Assembly (NCBI RefSeq): GCF_000092925.1
Contig: NC_014217.1
Location: 4,340,001 to 4,404,000, forward strand
Length of the DNA: 64,000 nt
Source: Ancylobacter novellus DSM 506
GTDB lineage: Bacteria; Pseudomonadota; Alphaproteobacteria; Rhizobiales; Xanthobacteraceae
Direction of reading: 5' to 3'
This document shows, piece after piece, positions 17,154 to 24,912 of this stretch. The stretch's first letter is position 1. Each line of letters begins with the position of its first letter. The notes under the pieces were generated by a model, which saw only the letters and a program-made list of their open reading frames with translations, was not told where the DNA came from and made no database searches. The translations under genes and the position numbers were made by a program.

Positions 17154-18188
17154 ATGAACTGGAAGAAGACAGCCGCCATCGTGGCCTTCGCCACGCTCGG
17201 TTTCGCTGGCAGCGCGGCGGCCGAAGGCGCGCTCAACATCTACAATTGGGGCGACTACACCAGCCCCGAGCTGATCAAGAAGTTCGAGGACAAGTACAAG
17301 GTCAAGGTCACCGTCACCGACTACGATTCGAACGACACCGCGCTCGCCAAGGTGCGCGCCGGTGGCCATGGCTTCGACATCGTGGTGCCCTCGGCCAACT
17401 ATCTGCCGATCTGGATCAAGGAAGGGCTGCTGCTGGAAGCGCGCCCCGACCAGATGGAGAACTTCAAGAACGTGGAGGACCGCTGGGTCAACGTGCCGTG
17501 GGATCCGGGCCGGCACTATTCGGTGCCGTGGCAGTGGGGCCTGAGCGGCATCGGCGTCAACAAGAAGGTCTATGGCGGCGACATCAACACCTCGGCCATC
17601 TTCCTCGACCCGCCCAAGGAGCTGGTCGGCAAGATCAATGTCGAGCCGGAGATGAGCGACGTCCTGTTCGCCACCATCAAATATTTCGGCGGCGACTGGT
17701 GCACGAGCGATCGCGACGTTCTGAAGAAGGTGCGCGACAAGCTGCTCGAGGCGAAGCCGAAATGGCTGGCCATGGACTATTCCGTCACCGAGAAGCTGCC
17801 CTCGGGCGACTATGCCGGCGTCTATTACTGGAACGGCGCGATCATGCGCGCCCGGCTGAAGAATCCGGACATCGCCTTCGGCTACCCGAAGGAAGGCTAC
17901 CCGGTGTTCATGGACAGCGTGACCATCCTCAAGGACGCCAAGAACGTCGAGAACGCCAAGCTGTTCATGAACTTCATCATGGAGCCGGAAAACGCGGCGC
18001 TGATCTCGGCCTTCGCGAAATATGCCAACGGCATTAAGGGCTCCGACGCCTTCCTGCCCGCCGACATGAAGGACGCGCCCGAACTGGTGATCCCGCCGCA
18101 GTTCGAGAAGGCGGGCGAGTTCCTCAAGACCTGCGCGCCGGAAGTGAGCGAGCTCTACACCCGCATCTGGACCGACGTGAACAAGTGA
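17154..18188 (+). CDS. potD: polyamine-type periplasmic binding protein, PotD/PotF-like
   Basis: A 344-aa binding protein with a Sec signal peptide (cleavage near AAAEG at about residue 23). The mature start LNIYNWGDYTSPELIKKFE is the PotD/PotF signature. The binding-site tryptophan of that motif is present. GGAGAG precedes the ATG by about 7 bases. It closes the importer operon and is followed by a strong hairpin. Putrescine or spermidine is the expected ligand, but related amines are possible. Confidence 0.92.
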   Translation: MNWKKTAAIVAFATLGFAGSAAAEGALNIYNWGDYTSPELIKKFEDKYKVKVTVTDYDSNDTALAKVRAGGHGFDIVVPSANYLPIWIKEGLLLEARPDQMENFKNVEDRWVNVPWDPGRHYSVPWQWGLSGIGVNKKVYGGDINTSAIFLDPPKELVGKINVEPEMSDVLFATIKYFGGDWCTSDRDVLKKVRDKLLEAKPKWLAMDYSVTEKLPSGDYAGVYYWNGAIMRARLKNPDIAFGYPKEGYPVFMDSVTILKDAKNVENAKLFMNFIMEPENAALISAFAKYANGIKGSDAFLPADMKDAPELVIPPQFEKAGEFLKTCAPEVSELYTRIWTDVNK

Positions 18189-18212
18189 GCGGCGTGAACA
18201 GGTGAGCCTTGC

Positions 18213-18240
18213 GCACGGGCGGGTCCTCTCCCGCCCGTGC
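18213..18240 (+). terminator. terminator-like hairpin after potD
   Basis: A perfect 11-bp inverted repeat (GCACGGGCGGG, 6-nt loop, CCCGCCCGTGC) lies 25 bp after the potD stop and 18 bp before the end of the opposite-strand DUF2188 gene. No T-run follows, so it may act as a bidirectional or Rho-assisted terminator. Confidence 0.7.
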
Positions 18241-18257
18241 CCCATCTCTGCTGGCGC

Positions 18258-18530
18258 CTAGCTCAGCGAACCCCAGTCGAGCCCGCCGCTGTCCTCCGTC
18301 CCGAGCAGGGTCTCGCCAGCTTTGGCGCCGGGTACCATGATGACCACCTCGTGGCCATCGCGAATGGCGTTGGAAGCCGCCGCCACCGCGGCCTCGAAGG
18401 CCGCCTCCTTGCTGGCATAGCCCATGCCGAGCTGCTCGTTGACGGCGACGTGCCAGTCCGCCTCGCTGCCCTGGATGCGGTAGATGTCGGTGTTGGCCTG
18501 ATCGGTTCTGCCGTTGGAAGCCGTCTGCAT
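18258..18530 (-). CDS. DUF2188-like small protein
   Basis: A 90-aa protein resembling DUF2188: a Trp-containing first strand (ADWHVAVN), an AFEAA..AASNAIRDG helix and a VVIMVPG strand. The function of the family is unknown; it is often found in stress or nutrient contexts. The ATG at 18530 is preferred over 18545 because GGAGGG then lies 8 bases upstream. It follows the topoisomerase gene by 17 bp on the same strand, so the two are probably cotranscribed. Confidence 0.65.
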   Translation of the reverse strand: MQTASNGRTDQANTDIYRIQGSEADWHVAVNEQLGMGYASKEAAFEAAVAAASNAIRDGHEVVIMVPGAKAGETLLGTEDSGGLDWGSLS

Positions 18531-18547
18531 CGTCTTGCCCTCCATCG

Positions 18548-19672
18548 TCAGAAATCAACGGCTGCGCGGGCCATGTGTTCCGGCACCATGACCGCTTTCC
18601 GCCCGGTGCGCATGGGCGCGGCGGCCGTGCTGCCGGCCTCGCCGGCGCCGCGCCCGCCCTCGCGCAGCAGCTCCGAGAGCAGAGCCGCGCGGGCCGACGC
18701 CGAGCGGGTCCGGCCGGTGATCTCGGCGAGCCGCCCCGCCTCGAAGGCGGTGATGACGGTGTCGTGCACATAGGAGGTGCGGCAGACGGTGAGCGTGTTG
18801 GCGAGTTCTTCCGCCAGCGGCGCGATGGCCGCCTTCACCTGCCGGCGCCGCCCGCGCTCGCTGGTCTCGGGGGTAAGCCGGCCGAGCTGGTCGAGCACGC
18901 CCATCGAGGCGGTGAGCGTGCGGAAATCCTTGAGCGAGATCGGCCGGCGGCCGACCTCCTTCAGGAAGGCGTTCACGTCGCCGGCCCGGATGGCGTGGAT
19001 CGCGCCCTTGCCGTTGCGGTATTTGAACAGCCGGCGGCCCGGCAGTTCGCGCAGCCTCGTCAGCGCCTGCGCCAGCGCCGCGTCGCGCACCTGCTTGGCG
19101 ATCGCCTTGCCGCCCTTGCCCTTGAAGCTGAGCGCGATCGTGTCGCCCTCGATCCGCAGATGCGATTTCAGCAGCGTGGTGGCGCCGCGCGTGCCGTGCT
19201 CGGCGGCGTACTGGTCGCTGCCGGCGCGGATGGCGGTGAGCGAGACCAGATGCACCGCGGCGGCGAGCGCCAGCCGCCGGTCCGGCTCGGGCCGCCGCAG
19301 CGAGCGCCGCACCGCGCGCGAGATCACGGGGAGTGCCTCGGCGAGGCCGGCGAGGCGCTGCGCCTTCACCGCCTCGCGCACGCAGGTCCAGTCGGGATGG
19401 TAGCGGTATTGCAGCCGCCCGGCCGCGTCCTCGCCGACCGCCTGAAGATGCGCGCGCGCGTCGGTGGCGAAGCGGACATTCTCATAGGCCGGCGGCACGG
19501 CGAGGCGCCGCAGCCGGTCCAGCGTCTCGCGGTCGGTGACGGGCGTGCCGTCGGCATGGCGGTAGGCGAAGCCGCTGCCATGGCGCTTGCGGCGGATGGT
19601 CAGCGCGGCGGGCCGCACCAGGCGCAGGCCGAAGCGCCGCGCGAGCCGCCGAACGGTCGTCGTGTCGGACAT
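18548..19672 (-). CDS. DNA topoisomerase IB (poxvirus/bacterial type)
   Basis: A 374-aa type IB topoisomerase that relaxes supercoils through a 3'-phosphotyrosyl link. An N-terminal DNA-binding domain (PPAYENVRFA, YHPDW) precedes the catalytic domain. That domain has the Arg in TAIRAGSDQYA, the Lys region LSFKGKGGK, the LKDFRTLTAS box and the nucleophile Tyr in CRTSYVHDTVI. It is typical of the small bacterial TopIB enzymes found in many alphaproteobacteria. The start is placed where homology begins; a frame upstream stays open for over 400 codons but overlaps two real genes. It diverges from the DUF2934 gene. Confidence 0.9.
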   Translation of the reverse strand: MSDTTTVRRLARRFGLRLVRPAALTIRRKRHGSGFAYRHADGTPVTDRETLDRLRRLAVPPAYENVRFATDARAHLQAVGEDAAGRLQYRYHPDWTCVREAVKAQRLAGLAEALPVISRAVRRSLRRPEPDRRLALAAAVHLVSLTAIRAGSDQYAAEHGTRGATTLLKSHLRIEGDTIALSFKGKGGKAIAKQVRDAALAQALTRLRELPGRRLFKYRNGKGAIHAIRAGDVNAFLKEVGRRPISLKDFRTLTASMGVLDQLGRLTPETSERGRRRQVKAAIAPLAEELANTLTVCRTSYVHDTVITAFEAGRLAEITGRTRSASARAALLSELLREGGRGAGEAGSTAAAPMRTGRKAVMVPEHMARAAVDF

Positions 19673-19801
19673 GGGTAGAACCCGGCAGGGGGCAGAGGCG
19701 CCCGCCCCGTCAACGTCGGCGATCGGGCGGCGTTCCCTCGGGCTCAGGAACACGGGCGAGCGTCGGCACGTTGTTCCGCAACACACATGCAGGAGGAAGC
19801 C

Positions 19802-20212
19802 ATGGACGACCGCGAGGACCGCATCCGCGTGCAGGCGCACAGATTCTGGGAGGAGGAGGGCCGCCCGGACGGGCGCGCCCATGAGCACTGGCTGCGCGCC
19901 GAAGCCACGCTCGACGGGGAAGGCGGCAGCTTCCGCCCCGTCGACGCCGCGGAGGCCCCGCCGGAGCCGATGGGGGACACGCAGACGCATGGCGCGCCGG
20001 CCGTCGACGACGCGGCCGGCAAGCCGCCGCTGCCGCACGCGCTGGAGGTCGATCCCAACGTGGTGATCGACGGCGGCGAGTACGAGCCGGCGAGCGAGAT
20101 CGAGACCGTGCGGCGCACGCTGGAGGTGCCGCCGAAGCGTCGCGGCCGCGCCTCCCCCGTCGCCGACCGCGAAGGCGCGATGGGTGGACTTTCCGGCTCG
20201 CGCGTCAGGTAG
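19802..20212 (+). CDS. DUF2934 domain protein
   Basis: A 136-aa protein. Residues 1-35 (MDDREDRIRVQAHRFWEEEG and the following HEHWLRAE) are the DUF2934 helix pair, in which the aromatic and Trp positions are conserved. The rest is acidic, Pro/Ala-rich and probably disordered. AGGAGG lies 5 bases before the ATG. Family function is unknown. It is divergent from topoisomerase IB and 12 bp upstream of the hydrolase gene. Confidence 0.75.
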   Translation: MDDREDRIRVQAHRFWEEEGRPDGRAHEHWLRAEATLDGEGGSFRPVDAAEAPPEPMGDTQTHGAPAVDDAAGKPPLPHALEVDPNVVIDGGEYEPASEIETVRRTLEVPPKRRGRASPVADREGAMGGLSGSRVR

Positions 20213-20224
20213 CGGCGGCGCGTG

Positions 20225-20845
20225 ATGGATGGCGGAGCGGGAGGCGACACCGGCTGTCGGGGCCGCGCGGTGCATCTGTGCCTCGACATGCAGCGGCTGT
20301 TCTCGCCGGGCGGCCCATGGCCGACGCCGTGGATGGTCAATTCCCTGCCGAACATCGCCGCGGTGGCGGAGAGGTTCGCCGGGCGGACCGTGTTCACCCG
20401 CTTCATCCCCGCCCGCGACCCCGGCACCGAGATCGGCACCTGGCGCGACTATTACCGGCGCTGGTCGGCGCTCACGCTGGAGCGGCTCGACCCGAGCCTT
20501 CTCGAACTGGTCGACGAATTGAAGCCCCTCGCGCGCTTCGCCCGCGTCGTCGACAAGCGCCGCTTCTCCGCCTTCTCGGCGCCGCGGCTTGCGGAGGTCC
20601 TCAACGGCCACGGCGCGGAGACGCTCATCGTCACCGGCGCGGAGACCGACATGTGCGTGCTCGCGAGTGTGATGGACGCGGTCGACCGCGGCTATCGCGT
20701 GGTCGTGGTCGAGGACGCGGTCTGCTCCTCCTCCGACGAGGGGCACGAGGCGGCGCTGACGCTCTACCGCACCCGCTTCGCCCAGCAGATCGAGACGCTG
20801 ACGACGCAGGCGCTGCTCGAACGGGCGGAAGCCCGCGCGCTTTAG
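20225..20845 (+). CDS. cysteine hydrolase, isochorismatase-like
   Basis: A hydrolase of about 206 aa with the family triad: Asp near residue 21 in HLCLDMQRLF, Lys in VVDKRRFSAF and Cys in ETDMCVLASVMDA. Members cleave small amides or isochorismate. PWPTPWMV and FTRFIPA line the likely substrate pocket. The start could be GTG 20222 or ATG 20225. It sits with general-stress genes, so a housekeeping or nicotinamidase-like role is possible, but the substrate is unknown. Confidence 0.85.
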   Translation: MDGGAGGDTGCRGRAVHLCLDMQRLFSPGGPWPTPWMVNSLPNIAAVAERFAGRTVFTRFIPARDPGTEIGTWRDYYRRWSALTLERLDPSLLELVDELKPLARFARVVDKRRFSAFSAPRLAEVLNGHGAETLIVTGAETDMCVLASVMDAVDRGYRVVVVEDAVCSSSDEGHEAALTLYRTRFAQQIETLTTQALLERAEARAL

Positions 20846-20919
20846 CGGACGGATCGGAACGAAGCGCCCGCCATCTCGTTCTTCGCTCGCTTGGGGAGAC
20901 AAGCCAGCAGGAGACGGCC

Positions 20920-21417
20920 ATGGCCGAGAAGACACTCGACACGCTTTTCCACGAGACCCTCAAGGACATCTATTACGCCGAGCGCAAGATCCTCAAGGCG
21001 CTGCCGAAAATGGCCCGCGGCGCGCAGTCGCCGCAGGTCAAGGCGGCCTTCGAGAAGCACCGCGACGAGACCGAAGGCCAGATCGAGCGCCTGCAGCAGG
21101 TGTTCGAGATGATCGGCAAGCGGGCGCAGGGCAAGACCTGTCCGGCGATCGACGGCATCATCGAGGAAGGCGAGGAGATCCTCGAGGAATTCAAGGGCCA
21201 GCCGGCCCTCGATGCCGGGCTCGCCGCCGCCGCCCAGGCGGTCGAGCATTACGAGATCAGCCGCTACGGCACGCTGAAGCGCTGGGCCCAGGTGATGGGC
21301 CTGAAGGACGCGGTGAAGCTGTTCGACGCGACGCTGAAGGAAGAGACCCTGACCGACGAGACGCTGACCAAGCTCGCCGACCAGGTCGCCAACGCCAAGG
21401 CGCTGAAGGCGGCGTGA
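20920..21417 (+). CDS. ferritin-like DUF892 (YciE/YciF family) protein
   Basis: A 165-aa helical protein. It carries the conserved start TLDTLFHETLKDIYYAERKILKALPKMA and the second helix pair HRDETEGQIERLQQVFEMIGKRAQGKTCPAIDGIIEE, then AVEHYEISRYGTLKRWA. The Glu/His residues of these helices form the ferritin-like di-metal site in the family. Members are induced by osmotic or oxidative stress. GGAGACGG precedes the ATG. A strong hairpin follows the stop. Confidence 0.88.
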   Translation: MAEKTLDTLFHETLKDIYYAERKILKALPKMARGAQSPQVKAAFEKHRDETEGQIERLQQVFEMIGKRAQGKTCPAIDGIIEEGEEILEEFKGQPALDAGLAAAAQAVEHYEISRYGTLKRWAQVMGLKDAVKLFDATLKEETLTDETLTKLADQVANAKALKAA

Positions 21418-21421
21418 CCGG

Positions 21422-21452
21422 AATGGCGCCGGCGTGATCCGCCGGCGCCATT
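21422..21452 (+). terminator. terminator hairpin after the DUF892 gene
   Basis: A perfect 13-bp stem (AATGGCGCCGGCG, 5-nt loop TGATC, mirrored arm) begins 5 bp after the stop codon and ends in TTTC. This is the strongest hairpin near this gene. Confidence 0.8.
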
Positions 21453-21535
21453 TCTCCGTGATTGCAGTTTGCCGGCTATCAATAAGGTGGCGCCTCGCCC
21501 GCGAGGGCCGCTCCGGCCGGGCACCGGACGCAGGA

Positions 21536-21568
21536 AGGCTTCCCGTCCCCGCAAGAGACGGGAAGCCT
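21536..21568 (-). terminator. terminator hairpin after the first DUF1236 gene
   Basis: A perfect 12-bp inverted repeat (AGGCTTCCCGTC, 9-nt loop, mirrored arm) lies 20 bp past the stop of the leftward DUF1236 gene. No T-run is present. Confidence 0.65.
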
Positions 21569-21587
21569 GTCGTCCGCGTCGGCCGCG

Positions 21588-22316
21588 TTACGCGACGACG
21601 TAGACGATCGTGTAGGTGTTCGGCTGGACGATGACGATGCGCCCGTCCGCCAGCACGAAGTAGCGATAGTTCCGGTACTGCGGAACGATCTCCACCACGC
21701 GCGGCGGCAGCGGGTGCAGCTCCACCGTCTGCGGGATCGCCACGCCCACGCTCACCGAGAAGTTCACGTCGCGGACCGGCTCGACGTCGGTCTGGGTGAT
21801 GGTCTGCTTGATCGTCGTGCGCTTCTCGCTGGTGATGTTGACGTTGGTGTTGTTGGTCGTGTTCGTCGTGTTGGTGGTGGTCTGGGAGCTCTTGTCGCGG
21901 GTGGCGCCGGAGTCGGCCGTGCCCGTACCCGGCGTCGCCGCAGGCTCGTTGCGCTGCGCGTTCTGGCCCTGCATGCGGTCCTGCTGCTTGCCCTGGGTGT
22001 CCTGGGCGTTGCGGTTGGCCTTGGGCACCTGCGCGTCGGGCTGCTGGGCGCTGCGCTGCGGCGCATTGCCGGTGCCGGGCGGCATCTGCGTGTTGCCCTG
22101 GGCGGTGTTGCCGCCCTGCGGCGTGCCGCCGAGCTCGCCGCCGGTGGCGTCCGGCCGGTCCGGCGTCGCCTGCGGGGTCGAAGGCTGCATGCCGCCCGCG
22201 CCACCGCCGGTGGACGGGGCGGCGCCACTCGACGGCGGCAGCGGAGTCTGGCCCATGGCGCCGCCGGCGAAGAGCGCGACGGGGGCCACGGTTGCGAGAA
22301 TGATCAGCTTGCGCAT
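21588..22316 (-). CDS. DUF1236 exported protein with long low-complexity linker
   Basis: A 242-aa exported protein: signal peptide (cleavage near GAMGQ), then about 100 residues rich in Pro, Gly, Gln, Asn and Thr, then a Thr/Asn stretch around residues 147-162 (TTTNTTNTTNNTNVNI), then a C-terminal DUF1236 domain (VAIPQTVELHPLPPRVVEIVPQYRNYRYF). DUF1236 is common in Hyphomicrobiales and has no known function. GGAGA lies 7 bases before the ATG. A smaller DUF1236 gene lies upstream on the same strand, suggesting duplication. Confidence 0.82.
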   Translation of the reverse strand: MRKLIILATVAPVALFAGGAMGQTPLPPSSGAAPSTGGGAGGMQPSTPQATPDRPDATGGELGGTPQGGNTAQGNTQMPPGTGNAPQRSAQQPDAQVPKANRNAQDTQGKQQDRMQGQNAQRNEPAATPGTGTADSGATRDKSSQTTTNTTNTTNNTNVNITSEKRTTIKQTITQTDVEPVRDVNFSVSVGVAIPQTVELHPLPPRVVEIVPQYRNYRYFVLADGRIVIVQPNTYTIVYVVA

Positions 22317-22405
22317 GAGCGTTTCTCCATTGCATGGCCGGCCCGGCGGACGCGGACGTCGCGCCGGTCGGCTGGTTGTCGGATGTCAGGTCAGTCGGTC
22401 ATCCG

Positions 22406-22801
22406 TCAGTTGATGACCTGGATGACCTTGCGGCTGCCGGCGTCGACGATGACGCGCTGGTCGTTGACCACGGCGTAGCTGTAGCGCTCATATTTCGGCA
22501 CCGGATGGATTTCGACGGTGGCCGGCAGCGCCGAGCCGACGACGACCTGTTCCTCCACCCGCACCGACGGCACGCTCTCCCTCATCACATAGGTGCGTAC
22601 CTCGGCCGGGGGCGTCGCCGCGGCACCGACCGTCGCGCCGGCGACACCGCCGACCACGGCACCGGCCGGACCGCCCACCGCGGCACCGGCGGCCGCACCG
22701 CCGATCGCGCCGGGGACTGCACCCTGCTGGGCATAGGCCACTGCCGGCATGGCGAGGCCGGCGAGCAGGGCAGTAGTGGTAAGAAGGTTCGGTTTTCTCA
22801 T
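22406..22801 (-). CDS. DUF1236 exported protein with glycine-zipper segment
   Basis: A 131-aa exported protein. The signal peptide ends near AYAQQ. A Gly/Ala-rich zipper with repeated GAAxGAxxGG spacing covers about residues 31-60 and may sit in or on a membrane. The C-terminal DUF1236 domain reads LPATVEIHPVPKYERYSYAVV and ends in VIVDAGSRKVIQVIN. GGAGGG precedes the ATG at 22801. An in-frame ATG at 22813 is less well placed. The 89-bp gap to the next DUF1236 gene allows cotranscription. Confidence 0.82.
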   Translation of the reverse strand: MRKPNLLTTTALLAGLAMPAVAYAQQGAVPGAIGGAAAGAAVGGPAGAVVGGVAGATVGAAATPPAEVRTYVMRESVPSVRVEEQVVVGSALPATVEIHPVPKYERYSYAVVNDQRVIVDAGSRKVIQVIN

Positions 22802-23043
22802 GGATCCCTCCATTGTCGAACTGGCCGGTAAACGTCCGGTCCAAACAATGTTTCGAGGGAAGCGCCGTAACGTCGGCGTGAATTCGAGGTAATATGTGGT
22901 ATTTATATTATGAGATAAGGCTTTACCTTGCGGTATATTCCGCAACATTGCATAGCTTCGTCGCGCCACCGCCAATGGAGCGGACGATTGCGGCCACCAT
23001 GACGCCATCTTTGCTGCCGCTTGTGGTGGAGCGGAGAGCGAGG
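22802..23043 (-). promoter_or_regulatory. AT-richer promoter region of the DUF1236 pair
   Basis: About 240 bp without a gene. The part at roughly 22870-22960 is clearly more AT-rich than its surroundings (runs such as GGTATTTATATTATGAGATAA). It probably carries the promoter of the leftward DUF1236 genes. No defined box could be assigned. Confidence 0.4.
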
Positions 23044-23070
23044 GCGGCGTGAGGCCGAACCTCACGCCGC
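23044..23070 (-). terminator. terminator hairpin after the acetamidase operon
   Basis: A perfect 11-bp stem (GCGGCGTGAGG, 5-nt loop, mirrored arm) lies 26 bp past the stop of the leftward acetamidase gene. It closes the four-gene operon. Confidence 0.75.
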
Positions 23071-23096
23071 ATGTCTTGGGACGCTCTGTTGGGTCG

Positions 23097-24020
23097 TCAG
23101 CCGGCGAACTGCGCCAGCACCTTCTTATCGACCTTGCAGATATAGGTGTATTTCGGGTTCACCACCTGGGTGCAGCGCGCCTCGGCGATCTGGCCGAGCA
23201 GCATGTAGCCCTCGGGCGCGGGGATGCCGTACTCGTCTTCCAGCCAGTAGATCATCTCCTGGAAGGCGGTGCGCATCGCGTCCTCCAGCGGCCGCGCGCA
23301 GCCGAGCGTGCAGATGTGGGTCGGCGTCTCGATGCGCGGATGGTTGAGGCGCTTCGGCGCCGCTTTCAGCGACACCTTCACCGTCAGCGTCGCGGCGATC
23401 TCGATGGCGCCCATGCCGTTGGCCTCGCCGTCGCCCTGCAGCGCGTGGCAGTCGCCGAGGAAGAGATGCGCGCCGTCATGGCTGATGCGGAACATCACGG
23501 TGTTGCCTTCGGTCACTTCCTGCACGTCGAGATTGCCGCCATGCGGGCCGTTGTCGACGGTCAGCACCGCGCCGTGGATCGGCGCGACGCCGGCGACGCC
23601 GATCATCGGGCGCACCGGGAGCTTCACCTTGTCGCTCCAGTGGACGATGCCGTCCTTCACCTCGACGACATGGGTGCGCAGGCCGAATTCCTTCTGCCGC
23701 ACCCAGTCCGGGAACATGCCGATGCCGGGCCACAGCGCGGTGTAGCCGAGCGTGTCGACCTCCATCTTGAGGATCTCCAGAACCAGCATGTCGCCGGCCT
23801 TGGCGCCCTTCACCTCGATCGGGCCGGTGGCGCCGTTGACGAAGGGAAAGGTGACGTCGTCCGGCGTGAGCTGCTGGCCGAGATGGCGGATGGTGCCGTC
23901 ATTGGCGTTGATGGCGCATTCGACGACGAAGGTCTCGCCCGGCTCGACGCTGGCGACGAAGGCCTCATTCGCCGAAAGCGCATATTTGATGTTGCCGACC
24001 TTGCTGACACGCTGGGTCAT
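23097..24020 (-). CDS. acetamidase/formamidase family protein
   Basis: A 307-aa amidohydrolase of the FmdA/AmdA family that releases ammonia from formamide, acetamide or a similar short amide. Recognisable elements are TVDNGPHGGNLDV, the LGDCHALQGDGEANG motif, which carries likely metal-binding residues, and the C-terminal CTLGCARPLEDA. The start at 24020 is chosen over 24038 because GGAGTGACC precedes it. It is the last gene of an operon with a taurine/nitrate-type importer, so the importer probably supplies its substrate. A second family member of different sequence lies at 33331. Confidence 0.88.
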   Translation of the reverse strand: MTQRVSKVGNIKYALSANEAFVASVEPGETFVVECAINANDGTIRHLGQQLTPDDVTFPFVNGATGPIEVKGAKAGDMLVLEILKMEVDTLGYTALWPGIGMFPDWVRQKEFGLRTHVVEVKDGIVHWSDKVKLPVRPMIGVAGVAPIHGAVLTVDNGPHGGNLDVQEVTEGNTVMFRISHDGAHLFLGDCHALQGDGEANGMGAIEIAATLTVKVSLKAAPKRLNHPRIETPTHICTLGCARPLEDAMRTAFQEMIYWLEDEYGIPAPEGYMLLGQIAEARCTQVVNPKYTYICKVDKKVLAQFAG

Positions 24021-24046
24021 GGTCACTCCGATGGGCACTGTGGATA

Positions 24047-24901
24047 TCAGCCGAGGCGGCGCCAGGGCATGAGCAGCTTCTCGACCTTGCCGACGAGGAA
24101 GGTGAGGATGAGCGCGAGCGCGATGGTCGCCACCAGCGCGGCGAACACCTTGGGGATGATGTAGAGCGAGCCGGCCTTGAAGATGGCATGGCCGAGCCCT
24201 TCCGAGGACGACATGAATTCGCCGACGATGGCGCCGATCAGCGCGAAGCCGACGGTGAGCTTCAGCCCCGCGAAGATATCGGTGAGGGAAGCCGGCACCA
24301 CCAGCTTGCGGAAGATCTGGAACTTCGAGGCGCCGAGCGTGCGCATCAAATTGATCTGGTCCTCGTCGACGCCGACCGCGCCCTTGTAGGAGGTGACCAG
24401 CGCGACGATCACCACGGAGAGCGTCGACATGGCGATCTTCGACATCAGCCCGGTGCCGAACCAGATGATGATGATCGGCGCCAGGGCGATGATCGGGATC
24501 GAGCCGAGCGCGATGACGAAGGGCTCGATGACGCGCGAGACGAAACGCGAATACCAGAGCGACAGGCCGATCAGCGTGCCGATGACGTTGCCGACGGCGA
24601 AGCCCAGCAGCGTCTCCAGGCCGGTGACGTAGCTATCGCGCCAGAGGCTGCCATCGGCCGCCATGGTCATCAGGAAGCCGGCGATGGCCGAGGGCGAGCC
24701 GAACATGAAGGCCGTCTGCTTGTCGAAGACGGTCATGTATTCCCAGAAGGCGAGGAAGGCGGCGAGCAGCGCGATCTGGGTGAAAATGACCAGCAGCGTC
24801 GCCCGCAGCCGGGCGCGGCGGCGCGCGGCGAGCAGGGCGGGGGCGGCCTCGGTCTTGCTGGTTGCCGCGAGGGGCGCGCCATAGCCGGCGGAGCTGTCCA
24901 T
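24047..24901 (-). CDS. ABC transporter permease, nitrate/sulfonate/taurine type
   Basis: A 284-aa permease with six hydrophobic helices and the EAA loop MRTLGASKFQIFRKLVVPASLTDIFAGLKL. The FIALGSIPIIALAPIIIIWFGTG segment is typical of SsuC/TauC proteins. The ATG at 24901 was picked because the frame upstream runs into the ATPase gene. It is 11 bp downstream of that gene and 26 bp upstream of the acetamidase. It would form a homodimer. Confidence 0.9.
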   Translation of the reverse strand: MDSSAGYGAPLAATSKTEAAPALLAARRRARLRATLLVIFTQIALLAAFLAFWEYMTVFDKQTAFMFGSPSAIAGFLMTMAADGSLWRDSYVTGLETLLGFAVGNVIGTLIGLSLWYSRFVSRVIEPFVIALGSIPIIALAPIIIIWFGTGLMSKIAMSTLSVVIVALVTSYKGAVGVDEDQINLMRTLGASKFQIFRKLVVPASLTDIFAGLKLTVGFALIGAIVGEFMSSSEGLGHAIFKAGSLYIIPKVFAALVATIALALILTFLVGKVEKLLMPWRRLG

Positions 24902-24912
24902 GTGCCGCCTCC

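Noticed and set aside
19673..20935. An upstream extension of the topoisomerase IB frame by about 420 codons
   Set aside because: It would cover the DUF2934 and isochorismatase genes on the other strand; homology begins only at 19672.
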